Shown here piece after piece: positions 58,322-64,000 of a stretch of DNA of 64,000 bases. The translations under genes and the position numbers were made by a program. Source of the stretch: Streptomyces sp. NBC_01262 (GTDB lineage Bacteria; Actinomycetota; Actinomycetes; Streptomycetales; Streptomycetaceae); the NCBI RefSeq assembly GCF_036226365.1, contig NZ_CP108462.1, forward strand, positions 7,720,501-7,784,500, written 5' to 3'. How positions within the stretch are numbered: position 1 is the first letter of the stretch; each line of letters opens with the position of its first letter. Below the pieces are notes generated by a model. The model searched no databases and was not told the origin of the DNA. It worked only from the letters and a program-made list of their open reading frames with translations.

Positions 58322-58427
58322 CGCGGAGGGGAGTATTCCCGTACCTGCGGTGATCCCGTCATCACGGGCCGAAACGGCCCCGGGGCACCGGCCCGGCCAC
58401 TGCGCCAGGGTGGAAGAGACCTCCGGC
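58322..58427 (+). promoter_or_regulatory. yybP-ykoY-type (Mn2+) riboswitch leader of terC
   Basis: The leader starts with CGGAGGGGAGTA and ends with GAAGAGACCTCCG. These two ends pair (GGAGG with CCTCC) and match the family hallmarks GGGGAGUA and GAGACCU. A central ATCCCGTCATCACGGG and a GC-rich arm fit the inner helices. This family senses manganese and is known upstream of TerC-type genes. Ribosome binding and start codon are about 40 bases downstream. Confidence 0.8.
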
Positions 58428-58473
58428 AGCGACAACGCTGACAGTTGCCGAACCAACCTGCCGGAGGCAAAGC

Positions 58474-59460
58474 GTGGATGTTTCCCTGGGCCTGTGGGCC
58501 GTGACCATCGCCGGTCTGTGCGCCCTCATCGCCATCGACTTCCTCATCGGGCGCAAACCGCACGACGTATCGGTCAAGGAAGCGGGCATCTGGACGGTCG
58601 TCTGGATCGCCCTGGCCGCCCTCTTCGGCATCGGCCTGCTGATATTCGGCGGCGGAGCGCCGGCCGGTGAGTTCTTCGCGGGCTTCATCACCGAGAAGTC
58701 GCTCAGCGTCGACAACCTCTTCGTCTTCGTCCTCATCATGGGCAAGTTCGCGGTCCCCAGCCAGTACCAGCAGCGCGTGCTGCTCGTCGGCGTGCTCATC
58801 GCACTGGTCCTGCGCGCGGTCTTCATCGCCGCCGGTGCCACGATCATCACGTCGTTCGCCTGGGTCTTCTACATCTTCGGCGCCTTCCTCATCTACACCG
58901 CCTGGAAGCTCATCAAGGAAGCCCGCGCCGACGACGGCGACGAGGAGTTCGAGGAGAACAAGCTCCTCAAGGCGGCCGAGCGCCGCCTCGGCGTCGCCGA
59001 CCGCTACCACGGAACGAAGCTCTTCGTTGAGCAGCACGGCAAGCGCGTCATGACGCCGATGCTCGTCGTCATGCTCGCCATCGGCACCACCGACGTGCTG
59101 TTCGCGCTGGACTCCATCCCCGCGATCTTCGGCCTCACCCAGGACCCGTACATCGTCTTCACCGCCAACGCCTTCGCGCTGATGGGCCTGCGCCAGCTCT
59201 ACTTCCTCATCGGCGGCCTGCTCAAGAAGCTGGTCCACCTCTCCTACGGCCTGTCGGTCATCCTCGGCTTCATCGGCGTCAAACTCGTGCTGCACGCCCT
59301 GCACGAATCCGGCGTCCACGTCCCCGAGATCAGCATCCCCTTCTCCCTCGCCTTCATCGTCCTGGTCCTCGCCGTCACCACGGTGACCAGCCTGCTGGCC
59401 TCGAAGAAGCAGGCGGAACGGGAGCTCGCCGAGGGGCGCGTGGAGCACGCCGACGTCTGA
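58474..59460 (+). CDS. terC: TerC-family membrane protein, likely metal exporter
   Basis: A 328-residue integral membrane protein with about eight transmembrane segments. EKSLSVDNLFVFVLI and GTTDVLFALDSIPA hold the paired acidic residues typical of TerC. In bacteria this family exports Mn2+ and helps load metals onto exported proteins; it also contributes to tellurite resistance in ter loci. GTG 58474 has GGAGG 6 bases upstream. The leader riboswitch suggests manganese induction. A strong terminator follows. Confidence 0.92.
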   Translation: MDVSLGLWAVTIAGLCALIAIDFLIGRKPHDVSVKEAGIWTVVWIALAALFGIGLLIFGGGAPAGEFFAGFITEKSLSVDNLFVFVLIMGKFAVPSQYQQRVLLVGVLIALVLRAVFIAAGATIITSFAWVFYIFGAFLIYTAWKLIKEARADDGDEEFEENKLLKAAERRLGVADRYHGTKLFVEQHGKRVMTPMLVVMLAIGTTDVLFALDSIPAIFGLTQDPYIVFTANAFALMGLRQLYFLIGGLLKKLVHLSYGLSVILGFIGVKLVLHALHESGVHVPEISIPFSLAFIVLVLAVTTVTSLLASKKQAERELAEGRVEHADV

Positions 59461-59477
59461 CGAATGCCTCTTCGCCC

Positions 59478-59520
59478 CCGGGCGGTCCGGGCGGCGCGCA
59501 TTGCCGCCCGGACCGCCCGG
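59478..59520 (+). terminator. terC terminator
   Basis: CCGGGCGGTCCGGGCGGC and its exact complement form an 18-bp perfect stem with a 7-base loop, then TGTTTGTCTG. Confidence 0.9.
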
Positions 59521-59563
59521 TGTTTGTCTGTACGGGGGCGGTGCTAGCACCGCTACGCGCGGC

Positions 59564-59640
59564 ATGGTGCTGCGGGACCGTGACAACCCCGATCGCTACT
59601 ACGCCGTCATCGAAGACGTCATCGACGTCAAGGAGACGTA
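59564..59640 (+). pseudogene. possible remnant of an antibiotic-biosynthesis-monooxygenase-like gene
   Basis: A 25-codon reading frame (MVLRDRDNPDRYYAVIED and seven more residues) has coding-like third bases and resembles the RDRDNPNRYY-type segment of ABM/EthD-family proteins. No N-terminal part is found upstream because the terC terminator lies there. It overlaps the end of the transporter gene. It may be a decayed fragment or chance. Confidence 0.25.
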
Positions 59641-60950
59641 GACGCAGCGACCGCCGGCGCCGCGCCGGCCACCTCCCTCCCCGGGTCGGGCAGCGCGGCG
59701 AAGCAGGCGACGCTCACCAGGGCGATCGCCGCCACGTACAGCGCCACCGGCCACGGCCCGCCGCCGCCCTCCGCGAGCCGCGTCGCGACGATCGGCGTCA
59801 GCGCCCCGCCGAGGATCCCGCCCAGGTTGTAGCCCAGCGCCGCGCCCGTGCACCGCACCCGGGGCTCGTACAGCTCCGGCAGATACGCCCCGAGCACCGC
59901 GAAGGCCGTGATGAAGGCCAGCAGCTCCGCCGTCGAGCCCAGGGCCATCGCGACGGGCGAGCCCGTGGCGAGCAGCCCGGCGTACGGGAAGATCACCACC
60001 GCCATCGCCCCGGTGCCGGCCAGCGCGAGCCGCCGCCGCCCGAAGCGGTCGCCCAGCATCCCCACCAGCGGCGTGACGGCGCCCTTGACCAGGACGGCTG
60101 CGAGCACGGCGGCCAGGGCGGTCGTACGCGGCATGCCGAGCGTTCCGGTCGCGTACGACAGCGACCACGTGGTGACCGTGTAGAACACGGCGTAGCCGCC
60201 CGCCATGGCCCCGGCCGTCAGCAGCACCAGCCGCCAGTGCCCGGTGAACAGCTCACCGAGCGGCACCCGCGCCAGCTCCCCGCGTTCGGCCACCCGGGTG
60301 AATTCCGGGGTCTCCGGAAGCGCCGCCCGCAGCGCCAGCCCGCCCACCGCCAGCACCCCGGCCGCCCAGAACGGCACCCGCCAGCCCCAGTCCCGGAACG
60401 CCGCGTCGCTCAGCCCCGCCGACAGCGCCAGCAGCACCCCGTTGGCCAGTACGAAGCCCGTCGCCGGTCCCGTCTGCGGAAGGCTCGCCCACAGCCCCCG
60501 CCGCCCCGGCGGCGCGTGCTCCGCCGCCAGCAGCACCGCGCCGCCCCACTCCCCGCCGAGGCCGAGCCCCTGCAGAAAGCGCAGCGTCACCAGGATCACC
60601 GGCGCGGCCGCGCCGATCGTCGCGTACGACGGCACCAGCCCGACGGCGGTCGTCGCCAGCCCCGTCAGCAGCAGCGAGCCGACGAGCACCGGCCGCCGCC
60701 CGTACCGGTCCCCGACATGCCCGAACACCACCGCCCCGAGGGGCCGGGCCACAAAGCCGACCCCGAAGGTCGCGAACGCCGCCAGCGTCCCGGCCAGCGC
60801 CGAGAAGCCGGGGAAGAACAGCGGCCCCAGGACCAGTGCGGCCGCCGTGCCGTAGGCGAAGAAGTCGTAGAACTCGATCGCGGTCCCGGCCGCCGAGGCC
60901 GCCGCGATCCGTCCCATCGGAATACCGGAAGTGGGGGTGTCATCACGCAC
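59628..60950 (-). CDS. MFS transporter, metabolite:H+ symporter-like
   Basis: A 440-residue major-facilitator transporter with 12 predicted membrane segments. AAASAAGTAIEFYDFFAYG at the start, GDRYGRRPVL and RFLQGLGLGGEWGGAVLL are typical of the MHS group (citrate, ketoglutarate, proline/betaine, shikimate carriers). The substrate cannot be read from the sequence. The GTG at 60950 has no good ribosome binding site; the frame is open to 61028. Confidence 0.85.
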   Translation of the reverse strand: MRDDTPTSGIPMGRIAAASAAGTAIEFYDFFAYGTAAALVLGPLFFPGFSALAGTLAAFATFGVGFVARPLGAVVFGHVGDRYGRRPVLVGSLLLTGLATTAVGLVPSYATIGAAAPVILVTLRFLQGLGLGGEWGGAVLLAAEHAPPGRRGLWASLPQTGPATGFVLANGVLLALSAGLSDAAFRDWGWRVPFWAAGVLAVGGLALRAALPETPEFTRVAERGELARVPLGELFTGHWRLVLLTAGAMAGGYAVFYTVTTWSLSYATGTLGMPRTTALAAVLAAVLVKGAVTPLVGMLGDRFGRRRLALAGTGAMAVVIFPYAGLLATGSPVAMALGSTAELLAFITAFAVLGAYLPELYEPRVRCTGAALGYNLGGILGGALTPIVATRLAEGGGGPWPVALYVAAIALVSVACFAALPDPGREVAGAAPAVAASTSP

Positions 60951-61045
60951 ATGTGCCCAACGACCGATCCGCCCACCGGTTGCCAGCAGCGCCCCACGGG
61001 TGTCACCTGATGAACAGGGCACACGCACACAGAGGAGCTCTCCCC

Positions 61046-61432
61046 ATGAACGCTCACGCCGCCCCCTCCACCCGCCCCCAGCTGCAGCTTCACACCTCCG
61101 CCTGGGCGATCCCCCTCACCCTCGGCGTCGTCTTCGGCGGCTACGCGGCCTTCATCGCCGACAACAACGGCGCCTCCACCACCCGCACCACCCTCATCGC
61201 CGTCATCGGCTGCGTCGCCCTCACCGCCGTCTGCTACGCCGTCGGCGCCGCGCGCACCTCGCTCGCCCGCGAACCCCGCTCAGCCGCCTTCGGCGTCGTC
61301 TTCGGCTGCGCCATGGGCTACCTGCTCAGCCTCAGCGGCTACTCCGTACTCAAGGCCGGTCTGGTGGGCGCCACGCTCGGCCTCGCCATGACCGCCACCA
61401 GCTACTACTGGTTCTACCAGCACGAGGCCTGA
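61046..61432 (+). CDS. small membrane protein of unknown function
   Basis: A 128-residue protein with about four transmembrane segments (about 20-38, 49-67, 79-97, 99-118). AGAGGAG lies 8 bases before the ATG. I recognise no family. It is divergent from the transporter and converges with the PASTA lipoprotein gene, 11 bases away. A role in the envelope is an inference from topology only. Confidence 0.7.
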   Translation: MNAHAAPSTRPQLQLHTSAWAIPLTLGVVFGGYAAFIADNNGASTTRTTLIAVIGCVALTAVCYAVGAARTSLAREPRSAAFGVVFGCAMGYLLSLSGYSVLKAGLVGATLGLAMTATSYYWFYQHEA

Positions 61433-61443
61433 CGCCACGGGCC

Positions 61444-62055
61444 CTATGGGCAGCTCTCCCCGAACTTCACGGCCTTGAACGTCACCGGCTGCCCGAACAG
61501 CTTCGTACCCGCCGCCGGACTCTGTGAGCACACCTGCCAGTTGCTCTCCACCACGATGAACCGGTCCTTCCCCGACGCGTCGTCCACCGTGAGGCTCGTC
61601 GACGAATCCAGCGCCGCCCGCGCCGCCTTCACCGACTTCCCCCTGAAGTCCGGCATGCTCCCGCCCGCCTTCACCGCCCCGCTCGCGTCCTTCGCCGGAC
61701 ACGTCTCCTTCAGCTTCACCGTCCCGAAGTCGATCCTCGTATCCGTCCCCACCCGCTTCCCCGCCGCCGGACTCTGGAAGCACACCCGCCAGTCCCGGTC
61801 CCACAGCTGATTGCGGCCCCGCCCCAGCGAGTCATGCGAGTCCAGACCGTGGAACCCCAGCTCCTGCGCCTTGTCCTGCGCCGACTGCAACCCCATCCCC
61901 ACGAAGTCGGGCACGCTCGCGCTGGCCGCAGTGCTCTTCGCCGAACTCGTCGAACTCGTCGGTGAGCTGCCGCTCTTGCTGTCACTGACCGGCCCGCACG
62001 CGCTCACGGCGGCGAGCAGTACGGCGATACCGGCCACGGATCGGCTGATGTGCAT
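61444..62055 (-). CDS. PASTA-domain lipoprotein
   Basis: A 203-residue exported lipoprotein. Signal ISRSVAGIAVLLAAVSAC with the lipidated Cys20, then a Ser/Thr linker (21-50). Two PASTA-like domains follow: SVPDFVGMGLQSAQDKAQEL (about 66) and SMPDFRGKSVKAARAALD (about 147), each ending with a CFQSPAAG or CSQSPAAG motif and a nearby Cys. PASTA domains bind muropeptides or beta-lactams in Ser/Thr kinases; here no kinase is attached. Confidence 0.82.
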   Translation of the reverse strand: MHISRSVAGIAVLLAAVSACGPVSDSKSGSSPTSSTSSAKSTAASASVPDFVGMGLQSAQDKAQELGFHGLDSHDSLGRGRNQLWDRDWRVCFQSPAAGKRVGTDTRIDFGTVKLKETCPAKDASGAVKAGGSMPDFRGKSVKAARAALDSSTSLTVDDASGKDRFIVVESNWQVCSQSPAAGTKLFGQPVTFKAVKFGESCP

Positions 62056-62141
62056 CCGGCCCCCTATTCGGTGCGTTCCCTCATCGTGTGCCCGGACAGG
62101 CTCCGGGCACACCGAAGTGAGGCCCCACTCGGATCAGCGGG

Positions 62142-62798
62142 TCACCAGCCGCGCTCTCGCCACTCGTCCAGGTGCGGGCGCTCGGCGCCGAGGGAGGTGT
62201 CGGAGCCGTGGCCCGGGTAGACCCAGGTCTCGTCGGGGAGTTCGTCGAAGAGCTTGGCCTTGACGTCGCGGTAGAGCGAGGCGAAGCGGTCGGCGTCGCC
62301 CTGGGTGTTGCCGACGCCGCCGGGGAAGAGGCAGTCGCCGGTGAAGAGGTGGGGGTGGCCGTGGGGGTCGTCGTAGACGAGGACGATGGAGCCGGGGGTG
62401 TGGCCGACGATGTGCCGGGCGGTGAGGGTGACGCGGCCGACGGTGATGGTGTCGCCGTCGTCGACGAGGACATCGGTGGGGACGGGGATACCGGAGGCGT
62501 CGTGGCGGCCGGCGTAGGTGCGGGCGCCGGTGGTGGTGACGACGGTGGCGAGGGCCTGCCAGTGGTCGCCGTGCTGGTGGGTGGTGACGACGGAGGTGAG
62601 GCCGTCGGTGCCGATGACCTCGGCGAGGGTGTGCGGCTCGTTGGCGGCGTCGATGAGCAGCTGCTCGTCGGTGGCGCGGCAGCGCAGCACGTAGGCGTTG
62701 TTGTTCATGGGGCCGACGGCGGCCTTGGTGATGATCAGGTCCTTGAGTTCGTGCACGTCGGGCGTGCCGCCGACCTCGACCTCTCCCGTGTAAGGCAT
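62142..62798 (-). CDS. MBL-fold metallohydrolase
   Basis: A 218-residue metallo-beta-lactamase-fold enzyme of the glyoxalase II-like group. VVTTHQHGDHWQAL carries the HxHxDH zinc motif, ARHIVGHTPGSIVLV the next His, LFTGDCLFPG the bridging Asp and YPGHGSDT the last His. It should hydrolyse a thioester such as a mycothiol conjugate, an inference from its neighbour. It lies 5 bases downstream of the mycothiol-dependent-type gene and is probably in one operon with it. Confidence 0.88.
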   Translation of the reverse strand: MPYTGEVEVGGTPDVHELKDLIITKAAVGPMNNNAYVLRCRATDEQLLIDAANEPHTLAEVIGTDGLTSVVTTHQHGDHWQALATVVTTTGARTYAGRHDASGIPVPTDVLVDDGDTITVGRVTLTARHIVGHTPGSIVLVYDDPHGHPHLFTGDCLFPGGVGNTQGDADRFASLYRDVKAKLFDELPDETWVYPGHGSDTSLGAERPHLDEWRERGW

Positions 62799-62803
62799 GG
62801 CGG

Positions 62804-63535
62804 TCAGCCTAGTGGCGGGAGGACGGGCAGGGGCAGGGCGGGCACGGGGGTGAGGCCTTCGCCCTTGCTGCGGCCGGTGACCCAGGCGAGGAGGTCGGTG
62901 CGGGGGCCGCTGACGGTGAGGTCGGGCTCGTTGGCGGCGCCGATGGTCCACTTCTCGCCGCTGTCGGTGTCGTGGAGGCGTACGGCGGCGACGCCCTCGT
63001 GGCCGGAGAGGCCGTCGATGACGTTGGCGAGCACGCGTACGGCGAAGTCGGCGGGCAGGTCGGCGCAGGTGTAGCCGATGCCGAGGTCGACGTGGTGCAG
63101 CAGGACCTCGATGAGGCGGCGGTACGGGATCTCGGCGGCGGCGATGACGCGGCCGGAGCGCATGACGACCTGGGCCGCCCAGGCCTGCGGCGGGGTCTGC
63201 TCGACGGCGTAGGCAAGCCGGTCGGCGGAGATCCGCAGCTCGTCGAGGTGCTCGCCCAGCGGGCGCCCGGCGCCGTCCTCGATGTCCTTGTCGCGGGACT
63301 CCTGGTCGGCGTACTGCGGGGTCTCCTCGCCGGTACGCGCCCAGGTGAGCAGGTTGACGTAGGAGTCGGCGTTGCGGGCGAGGTGGGCCAGGAGGTGGCC
63401 GCGGGTCCAGCCGGGCAGCTGCGAGGGCTCGGCGACGGCGGAGGGGGTGAGGGTCGCCACTGATTCGAGCAGCTGTTCGGTGGCTTCCCGTACGGCGGCC
63501 GCATCGCGCGCGGGGTCGGGTCGTTGGACAGACAC
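62804..63535 (-). CDS. maleylpyruvate isomerase-like (mycothiol-dependent, DinB-fold) protein
   Basis: A 243-residue protein of the MDMPI/DinB-like family. The N-terminal four-helix bundle has LPGWTRGHLLAHLARNAD and RRLIEVLLHHVDLGIG with the metal-binding histidines and Glu. The C-terminal part (about 160-240) is the MDMPI C-terminal domain. Members use mycothiol as cofactor in isomerase or transferase reactions. The GTG at 63535 has GGGAGG 6 bases upstream; the frame is open to 63604 but that is not conserved in type. Confidence 0.85.
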   Translation of the reverse strand: MSVQRPDPARDAAAVREATEQLLESVATLTPSAVAEPSQLPGWTRGHLLAHLARNADSYVNLLTWARTGEETPQYADQESRDKDIEDGAGRPLGEHLDELRISADRLAYAVEQTPPQAWAAQVVMRSGRVIAAAEIPYRRLIEVLLHHVDLGIGYTCADLPADFAVRVLANVIDGLSGHEGVAAVRLHDTDSGEKWTIGAANEPDLTVSGPRTDLLAWVTGRSKGEGLTPVPALPLPVLPPLG

Positions 63536-63601
63536 AGGGGGCCTCCCAGGTCGGGCCGGGTCGGACGGGATCGACGCCTTGTCAACGACGCTATCGCGCT
63601 C

Positions 63602-63615
63602 CACTCGATCGAGTG
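63602..63615. promoter_or_regulatory. 14-bp palindrome upstream of the mycothiol-type operon
   Basis: CACTCGATCGAGTG is a perfect palindrome 67 bases before the MDMPI-like start and 168 bases before uvrA. It could be an operator. Confidence 0.35.
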
Positions 63616-63627
63616 AAGATGGCAGGC

Positions 63628-63659
63628 TTGGACGGTAAATCGAATGTACGTGCTATAGC
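63628..63659 (+). promoter_or_regulatory. weak candidate promoter region of uvrA
   Basis: TTGGAC at 63628-63633 and the AT-rich GTGCTATAGCC region about 17-20 bases later may be a promoter. The TTGTCAGTGG element seen at the other repair genes is absent here. Confidence 0.3.
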
Positions 63660-63782
63660 CTGGGCGTGGCGCAGTCGGAGGCCCGAAGACGCGGTCATCC
63701 GGAAGAAAGCGCGAAGGTGCCCCGTTACGCTGTCTGGGGGTGCTGCTCCCCGTCCCCCGCTCTATGAAAGGTGCGCACTGGC

Positions 63783-64000
63783 GTGGCCGATCGACTCACC
63801 GTCCGTGGCGCTCGCGAGCACAACCTCAAGAACGTCTCGCTCGACCTCCCACGGGACTCGCTCATCGTCTTCACCGGGCTGTCCGGGTCGGGCAAGTCGT
63901 CCCTCGCGTTCGACACGATCTTCGCCGAGGGGCAGCGCCGCTACGTCGAGTCGCTCTCCTCCTACGCCCGGCAGTTCCTGGGCCAGATGGACAAGCCCGA
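63783..64000 (+). CDS. uvrA: excinuclease ABC subunit A, 3' end missing
   Basis: Only the first 72 residues lie in the window. [17 protein letters not shown] and the Walker [12 protein letters not shown], then [19 protein letters not shown], identify the damage-recognition ATPase of nucleotide excision repair, partner of UvrB encoded 8 kb upstream. GTG 63783 has GAAAGG about 13 bases before it. Confidence 0.95.
   Translation, partial: MADRLTVRGAREHNLKNVSLDLPRDSLIVFTGLSGSGKSSLAFDTIFAEGQRRYVESLSSYARQFLGQMDKP

Noticed and set aside
63640-63655. LexA (SOS) box TCGAAT-N4-GTGCTA upstream of uvrA
   Set aside because: Only the left half fits TCGAAC-N4-GTTCGA; too weak to call.

Overview
The window is a high-GC actinobacterial chromosome segment, almost certainly from Streptomyces or a close relative. 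The reasons are the strong G/C bias at third codon positions, frequent GTG starts with GGAGG-type ribosome binding sites, many ATGA/GTGA start-stop overlaps, TTA codons limited to a few accessory-type genes, Tat and lipoprotein signals, a PdtaR-like ANTAR regulator, and the order pyk, ANTAR regulator, liv transporter, polA, rpsA, coaE, uvrB, terC, uvrA, which from memory matches a conserved core segment of Streptomyces chromosomes. No phage, IS element, integrase or CRISPR array was seen.

Layout. 1-6.3 kb is accessory-like: a truncated GH113-type glycosidase, an epoxide-hydrolase-like enzyme, an HExxH zinc peptidase with a zinc ribbon, a serpin fused in frame to a methyltransferase, an APH-family kinase and an acidic hypothetical protein. 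6.3-16.8 kb holds aminopeptidase N, a DesA/DesB-like lysine decarboxylase and N-hydroxylase pair without desC/desD, a convergent sdhCAB operon, a divergent LysR regulator with a clear dyad between them, and a SIMPL protein. 16.9-26 kb holds pyruvate kinase, a free-standing LAGLIDADG protein, tRNA-Leu(CAA), the ANTAR response regulator, a 48-bp palindromic terminator and a five-gene branched-chain amino acid ABC transporter (livK-H-M-G-F). 26-39.3 kb has a hotdog thioesterase, a FdhF/YdeP molybdopterin oxidoreductase, DNA polymerase I, a DUF4184 membrane protein, a secreted transglycosylase with a Ser/Ala tail, small membrane proteins, HrpB helicase and a methyltransferase. 39.3-44.9 kb has ribosomal protein S1 with a textbook promoter and terminator, a Tat-exported flavin amine oxidase, PAC2, CoaE and a TPR protein. 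44.9-53.8 kb is more variable: an N-formylglutamate amidohydrolase homologue, three genes with TTA codons, Ogt, a GH18 lipoprotein, an AT-rich intergenic island and an exopolysaccharide operon (deacetylase-glycosyltransferase fusion plus acyltransferase). 53.9-64 kb has uvrB, two TerD-family genes, a yybP-ykoY-type leader and terC, an MHS-type transporter, a PASTA lipoprotein, an MBL hydrolase with a mycothiol-dependent-type enzyme, and the start of uvrA.

Working links. polA, ogt and uvrB all carry the actinobacterial RecA-NDp/PafBC-type promoter (TTGTCAGTGG-N7-TAnnnT form) placed so that the transcript would begin at the start codon; this suggests a shared DNA-damage response with leaderless mRNAs. 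The LysR dyad sits where it can control both itself and sdhCAB. The terC leader suggests manganese control. The most unusual single item is the serpin-methyltransferase fusion beside a zinc-ribbon metallopeptidase gene.
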